Part shown: piece after piece, positions 43,864-52,350 of the stretch
Position numbering within the stretch: position 1 is the first letter of the stretch
How the letters are laid out: every line of letters starts with the position of its first letter
Assembly: GCF_020165985.1 (NCBI RefSeq)
Contig: NZ_JAIUKZ010000001.1
Location: forward strand, 248,001-312,000
Length of the DNA: 64,000 nt
Direction: 5' to 3'
Source of the DNA: Bacillus sp. RAR_GA_16
GTDB lineage: Bacteria; Bacillota; Bacilli; Bacillales; Guptibacillaceae
Program-made: the position numbers and the translations under genes
Notes under the pieces: generated by a model
What the model saw: only the letters and a program-made list of their open reading frames with translations
Databases searched by the model: none
What the model was told of the DNA's origin: nothing

Positions 43864-44808
43864 TTAGTGCGAGTGTTCCTCTGAATCTTTTTCGGAATCA
43901 TCATGGTTCATTTCGGAATGATCCATTTCTGAAGAATCTTCTTCATCGGTTGATTCCCCATTACGGACTTTTGTTGCATATTCAGCATCCATTCCGTGAT
44001 CAACCCACTGTAAGTGTGTATCTGAGAATGTTTGCTCTTCTGCATGACCTTTTTGCATCAACTCATTGTATTTTTCTTGAGTAAGCTTAGGTGCGTCTTG
44101 CGCCTCTTCTACCCACTCTTCATAATCTTCTTCTGATTCAGCGGTTACGGTAAATACCTGTTCCGTAAAGCCTTCACCAGTGAAGTTAGCATTGCGTCCG
44201 CGATACTCCCCTACTTCATCTGCTTGTAAATAAAGTTCGGTCATCATGCCGGACATCGTGTACTCTTGCCCACCAAGTGACGGAATCCAAAATGATCCCA
44301 TTGAATCTGCAGAAGCAAGTTTAAATAAAATTGGGTGATCTTCAGGAATGTGAAGATAGTTCACCGTTTCAATATTTTCCTCTGGATAACTAAAGACCCA
44401 CTTCCAATCTACGGATGTTGCGTGAATAACAATTGGATCTTTATGTGACGTCGCTTCCGGTGCCTCTTCAAGCGCAAAAATCGTTTGTACAGTCGGCACT
44501 GCAAGGACAATAAGGATAATAACCGGAATAATAGTCCAAACAATTTCTAGAAAGACGTTCCCCTCGATGTGAGGAGGTTCATATTCAGGACCACTCTTAC
44601 GTTCACGATATTTAACAAGGATGAGTGTAAATAGCACGAACACGACCAAAACAATAAACAGCATAAATCCAATAGAGAAAAGAATTAAATTTGCTTGTTG
44701 TTCTGCTACAGGTCCTTTTGGATCAAGCACGGTTAAGTTACTACAGCCGCTCAATACCATTACTGCAAGAAACATACTGAGCGCAAAGAATGATTTCATT
44801 CGCTTCAC
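43864..44808 (-). CDS. qoxA: Cytochrome aa3 quinol oxidase subunit II (lipoprotein)
   Basis: 314 residues. The lipobox VMVLSGCSN is followed by two spans and a cupredoxin domain without CuA cysteines, as in quinol oxidases. [20 protein letters not shown] and [13 protein letters not shown] are diagnostic. It passes electrons from menaquinol to subunit I. The last 35 residues are dominated by Asp, Glu, Ser, His and Met ([16 protein letters not shown]), a possible metal-binding tail. GTG start at 44808 with AGGTGG upstream. First gene of qoxABCD. Confidence 0.94.
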   Translation of the reverse strand: MKRMKSFFALSMFLAVMVLSGCSNLTVLDPKGPVAEQQANLILFSIGFMLFIVLVVFVLFTLILVKYRERKSGPEYEPPHIEGNVFLEIVWTIIPVIILIVLAVPTVQTIFALEEAPEATSHKDPIVIHATSVDWKWVFSYPEENIETVNYLHIPEDHPILFKLASADSMGSFWIPSLGGQEYTMSGMMTELYLQADEVGEYRGRNANFTGEGFTEQVFTVTAESEEDYEEWVEEAQDAPKLTQEKYNELMQKGHAEEQTFSDTHLQWVDHGMDAEYATKVRNGESTDEEDSSEMDHSEMNHDDSEKDSEEHSH

Positions 44809-44917
44809 CGCCAGGCCACCTTCCTTTCTTCCTATATAATAGTTAAGTAGATTTTAAACAATAAATGACATGGAACAACAGTTACCATTGGCTATTGTAG
44901 CAGGTTCCTCATATAAA

Positions 44918-44933
44918 TGTGACTCGTGTCACA
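44918..44933. promoter_or_regulatory. Fnr/Rex-type palindrome upstream of qoxA
   Basis: TGTGACTCGTGTCACA equals TGTGA-N6-TCACA, a perfect Fnr/Crp-type half-site pair. On the qox strand it reads TTGTGACACGAGTCACAT, one base off the Rex pattern TTGTGA-N6-TCACAA. A minus-strand TTGACA lies four bases upstream (44937-44942), so the site covers the promoter spacer. Confidence 0.6.
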
Positions 44934-45130
44934 AAGTGTCAAAAGTTGCTCATGCATTTATCACTTTTTCGACACATTTCGTTCATAATTCGTTCAAATT
45001 TGTGGATTTTTTTAACTTTAATGGATATGACAGCGGTTGCTTTGTTTACAAGATATCCCATCATCACTCAATCTCATTTCTTTTCATATGAAAGTGACAT
45101 TGCCTGTGATTCGTTTTTTACTAAACGTAT

Positions 45131-45158
45131 AACCCCACTGACTCAGTCAGTGGGGTTT
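45131..45158. terminator. Hairpin after scrB
   Basis: Thirteen-pair perfect stem AACCCCACTGACT / AGTCAGTGGGGTT. T-run is weak on the scrB strand. Confidence 0.65.
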
Positions 45159-45171
45159 CGCTTATTTCCTC

Positions 45172-46611
45172 TTATGTTAATAACCATTTCGTTACTTGAA
45201 ACGATGAATGACCGCTCGCTTCAAATACAAGGCTTTCGTCGTTTTCCTCAGGGAAAAATCTTGAGGTAAAGACCTCTTCCCCATTATTTACAAATACTTC
45301 AATCGAAGAAGAATCAACATAGAAACGGAGCTCGTTTACGCTCTCGATCAAGCAGCTACGTGTTTCTTCTTCCCCATTCACAAAGCTTTTTCTCTTAAAT
45401 GTTAACACTGAATTTTGACCATCGTACGTCATTGAAGCATGATTTCGGATGGCTACAGAAAATGTCTTTTCTACCTGACCAAGTTGAACAAGTAATTCAT
45501 ATACCGATCCGTTCAACTCACTCCACTCTTTCCGCTCATTCGAAAGACTTACTTCCTTCGTTATGCCACTATGTCTCATTGCCTCAAGTTCTACAGCTGG
45601 ACGTTGAATAAGTAGATCTCCCTCATAATGAAGCTCACGCGGGATGGTTAAAAGATGAACCCATTTATGAGCGATCGTTGGTTGATGCTGTTCTCCTTGC
45701 TCAGGTACCCCCATCCATCCGATCAACAATCTTCTGCCAGTCTCATCAAGCGTCGTTTGTGGAGCATAGAACTCAAAGCCACGATCCAGTTCTGTAAATG
45801 CTCCATGACTCATTTTCCCACTAGCATAATCGAGTTTTCCAGACAGGTAACCGGTTTGGTAGACGTTTTGATACAGATAACCATTTCCTTCTAGACCTTG
45901 TGGTGAAAAGAGGAGGATGTCTTTTCCGTCTAACTCGAATAAATCTGGACACTCCCACATATACCCGAGGTCACCAATTGCTTCTTGTCCTGAAGCTGTT
46001 ACATCACCTTTTAACGTCCACTCTTTTAAATCAGAAGACTCGTATAACACGATCCGCCCTTCCTCATTTAAATCCTGTGCGCCAATGACCATATACCACT
46101 TATCTAAATGCTGCCATACTTTCGGATCACGAAAATGTGGGGTATACCCTTCTGGCAATTCAATGACTACACCCTTTTTATCAAAATGAAGCCCATCCTC
46201 TGATTCGGCTACACATTGATATGTTTCACGATTTCCGTTTTCATCTTTCACATTTCCTGTATAGAAAAGTTGCATCTTGTTATCATGAACGACCGCACTT
46301 CCTGAATAACAACCATTCTTGTCATACCAATCACCAGGGGCTAATGCTATTGGCGCAAGCTCCCAGTTCACAAGATCTTTGGATGTATAGTGCCCCCAGA
46401 ATTTTGCCCCATGCTCCGTCTTAAACGGCATCCATTGGAAGAAAACATGATAAGTGCCTTTCCATTGAATAAAACCGTTTGGATCATTCAGTAAGCCTAT
46501 GGGTGGCATTAAATGAAACTCTGGACGGTAAGGATCACGCTTAACCGTCTCTTCGTGCATTTCTATCTCTTTTATCGCTCGTTCTTTTAATTCATTGTTT
46601 CGATCTAACAT
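45172..46611 (-). CDS. scrB: Sucrose-6-phosphate hydrolase (GH32)
   Basis: 479 residues, normal for the family. MPPIGLLNDPNGFIQWKG carries the nucleophile Asp (N-D-P-N-G), HFRDPKVWQ the transition-state Asp and YMWECPDLFEL the acid/base Glu. It splits sucrose-6-phosphate, delivered by the PTS permease encoded just upstream, into glucose-6-phosphate and fructose. AGGTGA precedes the ATG. Third gene of scrR-scrA-scrB. Confidence 0.95.
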   Translation of the reverse strand: MLDRNNELKERAIKEIEMHEETVKRDPYRPEFHLMPPIGLLNDPNGFIQWKGTYHVFFQWMPFKTEHGAKFWGHYTSKDLVNWELAPIALAPGDWYDKNGCYSGSAVVHDNKMQLFYTGNVKDENGNRETYQCVAESEDGLHFDKKGVVIELPEGYTPHFRDPKVWQHLDKWYMVIGAQDLNEEGRIVLYESSDLKEWTLKGDVTASGQEAIGDLGYMWECPDLFELDGKDILLFSPQGLEGNGYLYQNVYQTGYLSGKLDYASGKMSHGAFTELDRGFEFYAPQTTLDETGRRLLIGWMGVPEQGEQHQPTIAHKWVHLLTIPRELHYEGDLLIQRPAVELEAMRHSGITKEVSLSNERKEWSELNGSVYELLVQLGQVEKTFSVAIRNHASMTYDGQNSVLTFKRKSFVNGEEETRSCLIESVNELRFYVDSSSIEVFVNNGEEVFTSRFFPEENDESLVFEASGHSSFQVTKWLLT

Positions 46612-46639
46612 GAAATCACCTAGTTTGTTTAAATTTTGA

Positions 46640-46672
46640 AAAAGGGGATCCGCTCTTCTGAGGACCCCCTTT
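46640..46672 (-). terminator. Intercistronic hairpin between scrA and scrB
   Basis: Minus strand AAAGGGGGTCC / GGATCCCCTTTT then T-rich. It may partly terminate or stabilise the scrA message. Confidence 0.6.
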
Positions 46673-46677
46673 CATGA

Positions 46678-48072
46678 TTATTTATCTAGCATACCGTCTT
46701 TATAGCCAAATGCCCATGTAAGACCAAAGGCAATTGCGATCGAAATCACATTCACAAGAAGATATAAAACGATCTGACTGTTTAAAAACAAGAGAGTACC
46801 TGGAATAACGGTAACCGCAAGACCAGTGGCTTTTAGCTTAAAGAGTGACGCAAGGAATCCGCCAACTGCTCCACCAATCAGTCCCATAATAAAAGGTTTC
46901 ATGTAACGAAGATTGACACCAAAGATTGCCGGCTCTGTAATTCCAAGAAATGCAGATAGTGAAGAAGGAAGTGCTAATGCTTTTAGTTTCTTCGATTTTG
47001 TTTTCATTCCGACTGCAAGTGCCGCCCCACCTTGAGCTGCGATAGCAGCAGAAATGATTGGGTTAAACGGATTATAACCAAGATTCTCAAACAACTGAAT
47101 TTCAAGGAAGTTAAAGATATGATGCACACCGGTAATGACAATGATTTGATGGAAGAAACCAATAATTAGCCCACTTAAACCAAATGGAAGATCCAGAATA
47201 TAGATCGTACCATCCATAATGTATTCTTCTACCGTATGGAAAACCGGTCCGATCGCAAACAGTGACAGAGTAATCATAATGAGCAATACTAAAAATGGCG
47301 TTAAAATAAGATCCAATGCTTCAGGAACCATTTTCCGAATACGTTTCTCTAACTTCGCACCGAGTAAACCAGCAACGAATGCAGGAATGACGGAACCTTG
47401 ATACCCAACGACTGGTATAAATCCGAGAAATTTAAGTGGTTCTGCATTTCCTGCCGCTACTTCCCATGCGTTTGGAAGAGCTGGAGTCACTAGCATTAAT
47501 CCGAGAACGAGACCAATGGTTGGATTTCCTCCGAACACTCGGAATGTCGACCAAGCGACTAGCGCAGGTAAGAAAATAAACGCTGTATCTGTTAGAACTT
47601 GTGTAAATAGAATAAAGTTATCTGAGATATCGCCCGGTGTTAACCCGAAAAGAGCGAGTATCTCTTCTTGTAGCACAAGTCCACGTAGTCCCATAAATAA
47701 TCCAGTTGCGACCAGTGCAGGAATAATCGGCACGAAAACGTCCCCAAATGAGCGAATGGCACGTTGAAAAGCATTTCCCTGCTTAGCTGACTCTTCTTTA
47801 ATTTCGGACTTCGTGGAACCAGTTGCTCCTAGTGCCGTCACTTCTTCATAAATCCGGTTTACCGTTCCTGTCCCAAAAATCACTTGATACTGACCGGAAT
47901 TATAGAAAGCACCTTTTACTTTTTCTACCCCTTCTACTCGCTCCTGATCAATCTTTTCTTTGTCGTGTACCATGATTCTAAGTCTAGTAGCGCAATGGGC
48001 AACAGATTGAATGTTTTCTTGTCCTCCAATAGCATCAATAACTTCCTGAGCAATTTCACGATTTGTGGCCAT
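46678..48072 (-). CDS. scrA: PTS sucrose-specific EIIBC permease
   Basis: About 464 residues. The N-terminal EIIB domain has SVAHCATRLRIMV with the phospho-Cys near residue 25. The EIIC membrane part follows with VTGVHHIFNFLEIQ and FLGITEPAIFGVNLRYM. There is no EIIA domain, as usual for sucrose/trehalose permeases, which borrow the glucose EIIA. It imports sucrose as sucrose-6-phosphate. ATG at 48072 behind GGGAG. The 180-bp leader holds operator and cre sites. Confidence 0.93.
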   Translation of the reverse strand: MATNREIAQEVIDAIGGQENIQSVAHCATRLRIMVHDKEKIDQERVEGVEKVKGAFYNSGQYQVIFGTGTVNRIYEEVTALGATGSTKSEIKEESAKQGNAFQRAIRSFGDVFVPIIPALVATGLFMGLRGLVLQEEILALFGLTPGDISDNFILFTQVLTDTAFIFLPALVAWSTFRVFGGNPTIGLVLGLMLVTPALPNAWEVAAGNAEPLKFLGFIPVVGYQGSVIPAFVAGLLGAKLEKRIRKMVPEALDLILTPFLVLLIMITLSLFAIGPVFHTVEEYIMDGTIYILDLPFGLSGLIIGFFHQIIVITGVHHIFNFLEIQLFENLGYNPFNPIISAAIAAQGGAALAVGMKTKSKKLKALALPSSLSAFLGITEPAIFGVNLRYMKPFIMGLIGGAVGGFLASLFKLKATGLAVTVIPGTLLFLNSQIVLYLLVNVISIAIAFGLTWAFGYKDGMLDK

Positions 48073-48105
48073 ATTATTTTCTCCCTTCACGGTTTATCTT
48101 GCGCG

Positions 48106-48119
48106 TGGTATCGATTCCA
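48106..48119. promoter_or_regulatory. Candidate ScrR operator 1
   Basis: TGGTATCGATTCCA, LacI-type near-palindrome centred on CG. The minus strand shares TGGAATCG with operator 2. Confidence 0.6.
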
Positions 48120-48136
48120 TATTACAAAAAACTGAA

Positions 48137-48150
48137 TGCGAGCGTTTTCA
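48137..48150. promoter_or_regulatory. cre-like CcpA site upstream of scrA
   Basis: Minus strand TGAAAACGCTCGCA fits TGWAANCGNTNWCA except for one position. Confidence 0.6.
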
Positions 48151-48199
48151 TTTACTCGCTCTTTTATTATTCTAATAGTAATCTTATTTCTGAATGGTG

Positions 48200-48215
48200 T
48201 GTGAACGATTCCACA
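48200..48215. promoter_or_regulatory. Candidate ScrR operator 2
   Basis: TGTGAACGATTCCACA, inverted repeat with TGTG/CACA arms. The minus strand contains TGGAATCG, as in operator 1. Confidence 0.6.
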
Positions 48216-48231
48216 TTGGTTAAAAAGAAAT

Positions 48232-48245
48232 TGACATCGTTTTCA
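48232..48245. promoter_or_regulatory. cre site (CcpA) upstream of scrA
   Basis: Minus strand TGAAAACGATGTCA matches the cre consensus at every defined position. It lies just after the scrR stop, so it probably represses scrA or blocks readthrough. Confidence 0.75.
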
Positions 48246-48252
48246 TTAGTTA

Positions 48253-49242
48253 CTATACACTATCTCGTTCAATAAGTCTATAGTCAAGTTTAATTTTTTC
48301 TTTTTCAACCATTTTCCCAGATAACTGTTCTAAAATTAGCTGAGCTGTCTTCTGTCCGGCATCTTCATTGAAATAATCAACCGTTGATAGTGCAGGTGTC
48401 ACATGTCTCGATAAATCTGACGCACCAATGCCAAATAAAGCCATCTCTTCAGGGATACGAATGTTTTTTTCTTTCAACAGGCCAAGTGCCCCGATTGCCA
48501 TTCGATCTGTTACAGCAAAAAGAGCTGTCGGCTGCTGCTCAGATTGCTCCAATACTTGCCTTGCTGCTTCATAGCCAGATTCAAACGTAAAGTTACCATA
48601 TTGAATCCATCCTTCTTCAACTGACAAACCATGCTTTTTCATCGCATCTAGATAGCCCTGTTTTCGCACAACTCCAACGGCGTGGTCACTCTCTGGTACG
48701 CCAATAAACCCAACATTACGATGACCTTTTTCAATAAGCAACTCGGTTACACGAAAGGCAGAATGATAATCGTCATAAACCACAGACGTCACTCCGCTTA
48801 GCTCCTGTCCAATCGCCACAAAGGGGATGGAAGCTTCTGAGATCGTATCGAGTAAATCTTGATTACGATTTGTGGCAAGCAAAATAATGCCGTCTACTTG
48901 ACGACTTTTCAGTAGTTTAATATTTTGTATTTCTTTCTCAGGCTGTAACTGTGTATTGGTTAATAGAATTTGATACCCGTTATCTGCAAGCTCTTTTTCA
49001 ATTCCGTTCACAACGCGACTGGCCGTTTCCGTACTAATCCTTGGCAAAATAACGCCAATTACTCCCGAGCGCTTCGTTCGCATCGTTTTGGCATGTGCAC
49101 TTGGAATATAACCCATTTCTTCTACAGCCTCAACGACCCGCTGTCTTGCTTCATGACTTACGTAGCCATTATCGTTAAGCACTCGTGACACTGTTGTACG
49201 AGAGACACCCGCACGTTTTGCTACATCCTTAATTGTTGGCAT
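48253..49242 (-). CDS. scrR: LacI-family repressor of the sucrose operon
   Basis: 329 residues. PTIKDVAKRAGVSRTTVSRV plus LNDNGYVS is the LacI HTH and hinge region, followed by a periplasmic-binding-type sugar domain (GVIGVILPRISTETASRVV, LFAVTDRMAIGALGLLKE). Position directly before scrA makes sucrose or its phosphate the likely inducer. B. subtilis uses an antiterminator for this job, so the arrangement is closer to staphylococcal/lactic systems. GGAGG precedes the ATG. Confidence 0.9.
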   Translation of the reverse strand: MPTIKDVAKRAGVSRTTVSRVLNDNGYVSHEARQRVVEAVEEMGYIPSAHAKTMRTKRSGVIGVILPRISTETASRVVNGIEKELADNGYQILLTNTQLQPEKEIQNIKLLKSRQVDGIILLATNRNQDLLDTISEASIPFVAIGQELSGVTSVVYDDYHSAFRVTELLIEKGHRNVGFIGVPESDHAVGVVRKQGYLDAMKKHGLSVEEGWIQYGNFTFESGYEAARQVLEQSEQQPTALFAVTDRMAIGALGLLKEKNIRIPEEMALFGIGASDLSRHVTPALSTVDYFNEDAGQKTAQLILEQLSGKMVEKEKIKLDYRLIERDSV

Positions 49243-49461
49243 AACCGTTCCTCCATTAATGCAATCTTTCCTTCTATCATCATAATCGAAATAACCTCTA
49301 AAGTCTATAATTGGGAAAATATGTGCGATTAAACTTTTTAGACAGGCAAGTTAGTTTACTTCTCACAAAAAGGCCACTATGATTAAATGGAATATGTTTT
49401 GTTTCGGGATACTAAATAAATGATGTTGAACGACTACCAAACCAATTAAAGGAGGGCAGCT

Positions 49462-50862
49462 ATGTCAGACTATACAGAACACGAAAAATTAGATGCCCAA
49501 GCTCGGCAAAAGCTGATCATTCTCGTTTGTACGATTTTAGCTTTTGCTGTGATGAATGGAACGATGTTTAACGTTGCCATTCCCGATATTGCTGCATCGT
49601 TTAACCTTAGCCCTTCAGAAGTAAGCTGGGTGTTAACAGGATATATCCTTGTGTTTGCGATTGGTTCGCTCATGTACGGCAAGCTGGCGGATCTCTATCC
49701 AATCAAAACACTTTTTACAATAGGAATTAGCATTTTTGCTACTGGTGCTTTTATTGGCTTTCTTTCCCCAAACTACCCGACTTTATTAGCAGCCCGAATT
49801 CTGCAAGCGATCGGTGGAGCCACAATTCCAGCTCTTGCCTTTATTGTACCTATTCGTTTTCTTCCTAATGAAAAGGGCAGAGTATTTGGATTGATTTCAT
49901 CTACTGTTGCATTTGCTTCCGGAGTGGGCCCGATCATTGGTGGTGTTGTAGGCGGCACCCTTAACTGGCGCTTTCTTTTCCTCTTTTCTGTTGCTACCGT
50001 CTTTGCGATACCGCTGTTTCGAAAATGGTTGCCCGACGAAGAAAAACGCTCAGGGTCAATTGATTTACCAGGCGCTGCTCTTATGGCTGTATCGGTTGCC
50101 TCTTTGTTGTTCTATATCACTACGTTCCTATGGTATTTACTTGCTATATTCATTGTATTTTTCATTCTTTTTCTATGGCGGACATTTACCATTACTCACC
50201 CCTTTATCGATCCAGTGATATTAAAAAACACCAAGTATACAATAACTGTTTTAACGAGCTTTCTAGGTACTTCAGCACTTTTTGGACTCATATTTGTCAT
50301 TCCGATTATGTTACGAGAGCTAAACGGGCTATCTACGTTAAAAATCGGACTTGTCTTATTCCCTGGCGCCATGGCGGCTGGATTAATTGGACAGATTGGC
50401 GGGAAAATTATTGAACAGCGCGGCGCCATTCTCGTTGTTAAAATCGCTTTGCTTCTCATTGCAAGTGGAACATTTTTCATTTCAACATTTGCAGGATACA
50501 GTGCTTGGGTCATTGCACCATGTCTGTTAATTGCTTATCTTGGATTTCCGCTCATTCAAAGTTCTACAGCTGATTTATTATCGACTATTTTACCCGACAA
50601 TCAAAACGGTGTAGGAATGGGCGTGTTCAATTTATTGAACTTCCTTGCAGGGGCTTTTAGCTCGGCGATCTTTGGAAGACTTCTCGACATGAAAAACGTC
50701 TCGTTTTCCATGAACCCCTTCTCACTTTCGGGAAGCAATCTTATCTTTAGTAACCTTTACCTTGGGTTAACCTGTATTGGCTTACTCGCTTTTTCAATCT
50801 TCACATTGAAGTTTTTCTCTAAGCGGGAAAAAACGCTATCTGAATCATCCGCTTCTTCATAA
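49462..50862 (+). CDS. MFS drug efflux transporter, DHA2-type (14 spans)
   Basis: 466 residues. TMFNVAIPDIAASFNLSPSE and SWVLTGYILVFAIGSLMYGK carry the DHA2 motifs in helix 1 and the D-x-x-G-rr loop equivalent (GKLADLYPIKTLF). GSGVGP-type motif C is present as AFASGVGPIIGGVVGG, the antiporter signature. It resembles TetA(L)-like and multidrug pumps; drug specificity cannot be inferred. AAAGGAGG sets the ATG. Monocistronic. Confidence 0.85.
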   Translation: MSDYTEHEKLDAQARQKLIILVCTILAFAVMNGTMFNVAIPDIAASFNLSPSEVSWVLTGYILVFAIGSLMYGKLADLYPIKTLFTIGISIFATGAFIGFLSPNYPTLLAARILQAIGGATIPALAFIVPIRFLPNEKGRVFGLISSTVAFASGVGPIIGGVVGGTLNWRFLFLFSVATVFAIPLFRKWLPDEEKRSGSIDLPGAALMAVSVASLLFYITTFLWYLLAIFIVFFILFLWRTFTITHPFIDPVILKNTKYTITVLTSFLGTSALFGLIFVIPIMLRELNGLSTLKIGLVLFPGAMAAGLIGQIGGKIIEQRGAILVVKIALLLIASGTFFISTFAGYSAWVIAPCLLIAYLGFPLIQSSTADLLSTILPDNQNGVGMGVFNLLNFLAGAFSSAIFGRLLDMKNVSFSMNPFSLSGSNLIFSNLYLGLTCIGLLAFSIFTLKFFSKREKTLSESSASS

Positions 50863-50868
50863 GATAGG

Positions 50869-50902
50869 AAAAGATCGGCCTCCTGTGAGCCGATCTTTTT
50901 TC
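50869..50902. terminator. Bidirectional terminator
   Basis: Ten-pair stem AAAGATCGGC / GCCGATCTTT plus T-run, between the MFS pump and the FAD protein. Confidence 0.88.
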
Positions 50903-52234
50903 TTATATCATTTGGGCAGTATATAAACCGCTGGCTGCTGCCTGTGATAAGGAATGGGTTTCACCTGAGCAATCTCCAATCAAAAAGAGTCCACTCACTT
51001 CTGTTTCGAAATGGTCATTTGTTGGGATTTTTGCTTCGTAGAACTTCCCATCTATCCCATAGAGCAGCGTCTCTTCATCGATTGGTTCACCGATTAGCTT
51101 TTCAAGGCTATCGAAAAACTCTAGAAGCACATGTAGATAGATGTGAGGAACTTCGTTTATCAAGTTTCCGGCATCTGCATCAAGAGAGGGGACGATTGAA
51201 TTTAATTTCAGAATCTCAGTAGTTGTCGTCTGCTGATTTTTTAAATCCTTTAGACGCTGAACAACAATCCGATCCTCTTCTCTATTAATGCCACCAATTA
51301 CCTGTTTCGTAACTTGATCGGCTTCCTCTTTTGACGAATAAAAAGAAGGTACGAATAGTGTAAAGTTTAAATTATTTCCTGGTAGATCCTTTTCCCTTTT
51401 ATTTTGTCCATCAGGCATGACAAAGCCGTGTTGATACTTCCTAATAATTCTCCCATTCGGATTCATGCAGTATGTTGTTCCTTCGTAGGTATCTCTTTTG
51501 ATATGAAGCTTGGTTTCAAATGTGTTTTTTAAAATGGATTCAAGCTGATTGCCTCGCATTTCAACACGAATGCCCAGATCAAGACGAGCAGGACCGGGGA
51601 GTAGACCGAGCTGTTCACATTGGGAATACATCCACTCACTTCCGCTGTTCCCTGTTGAGACAACAACCTTTTTTGATTGTATTGTTCCTTTTGAAGTTTT
51701 GATATTGAAACCTTCAGCTTTTTCAATTGAGTAAATATCTGTTTCAAATTGAAGCTCAATCCGATCTCGTAAATACTCGTATATCTTTTGAAAAACAAGA
51801 CGAGACCGTTTCGTTCCAAGATGTCGAACGGAAGTGGTGAATACATCTAATCCCGCTTTTTTCGCGTCTTCTTTTAACTCCGAGCTATGCGTATGGTAAA
51901 GCTCCGCTCCATCTCCCCCAAACGTACAAAGAATACGATCGACTTCCCACATCAGCTCTTCCGCACGATCTGTTCCAATTTTTCTACCGAGATTTCCACC
52001 AAAGTCGTTCGTATAATTAAACTTTCCTTCCGACTTACCGAGTCCACCAAATCCTATGTACTGATCACAAACGTCACAAGAACACGTTTGTTTTGATCGA
52101 GCCTTACATTTCCGTTCTGAAAGTCTCTTTCCTTTATCGAGCAGCATAATTTTATAATCCGGGTGTAGCTCTGTCAGCTGATAAGCCATAAAGATGCCAC
52201 TGACCCCAGCTCCAATGATGGTTACGTCAAACAT
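50903..52234 (-). CDS. FAD-dependent dehydrogenase (COG2509-like)
   Basis: 443 residues. FDVTIIGAGVSGIFMAYQL is the FAD motif; VVVSTGNSGSEWM and GLFLIGDCSGETHSLSQAA close the flavin site. A cysteine cluster CKARSKQTCSCDVCDQY near residue 43 is followed by GFGGLGKSEGKFNYTNDFGG, the signature of the COG2509 uncharacterised dehydrogenases. The cysteine spacing (C-x7-C-x-C-x2-C) suggests a metal or Fe-S site, which is unproven. Substrate unknown. AGGAGG upstream of ATG. Confidence 0.8.
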   Translation of the reverse strand: MFDVTIIGAGVSGIFMAYQLTELHPDYKIMLLDKGKRLSERKCKARSKQTCSCDVCDQYIGFGGLGKSEGKFNYTNDFGGNLGRKIGTDRAEELMWEVDRILCTFGGDGAELYHTHSSELKEDAKKAGLDVFTTSVRHLGTKRSRLVFQKIYEYLRDRIELQFETDIYSIEKAEGFNIKTSKGTIQSKKVVVSTGNSGSEWMYSQCEQLGLLPGPARLDLGIRVEMRGNQLESILKNTFETKLHIKRDTYEGTTYCMNPNGRIIRKYQHGFVMPDGQNKREKDLPGNNLNFTLFVPSFYSSKEEADQVTKQVIGGINREEDRIVVQRLKDLKNQQTTTTEILKLNSIVPSLDADAGNLINEVPHIYLHVLLEFFDSLEKLIGEPIDEETLLYGIDGKFYEAKIPTNDHFETEVSGLFLIGDCSGETHSLSQAAASGLYTAQMI

Positions 52235-52325
52235 GACAACCTTTCGCCTCCTATTAGAAGTAGCATATCATAATATAGTACAGGAACAGTGCTCGCGCTT
52301 CTCCCTGTTCTCTCTTCTTATAAAT

Positions 52326-52350
52326 GAAAAAGCCCCTATGAGGGGCTTTA
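52326..52350 (-). terminator. Antiporter gene terminator overlapping the stop
   Basis: Minus strand TAAAGCCCCT / AGGGGCTTTT then T-rich. Confidence 0.85.

Larger units (their letters stand above)
44809..45171. other. 363-bp region upstream of qoxA
   Basis: Contains a Fnr/Rex-like palindrome and -35 element (44918-44942), plus the hairpin at 45131-45158 after scrB. I see no coding frame in it. Confidence 0.6.

Noticed and set aside
48231-48259. Plus-strand promoter TTGACA-N17-TATACA reading antisense into scrR
   Set aside because: Spacing is ideal, but TTGACA is part of the perfect cre site and nothing is encoded downstream on that strand; probably coincidence.
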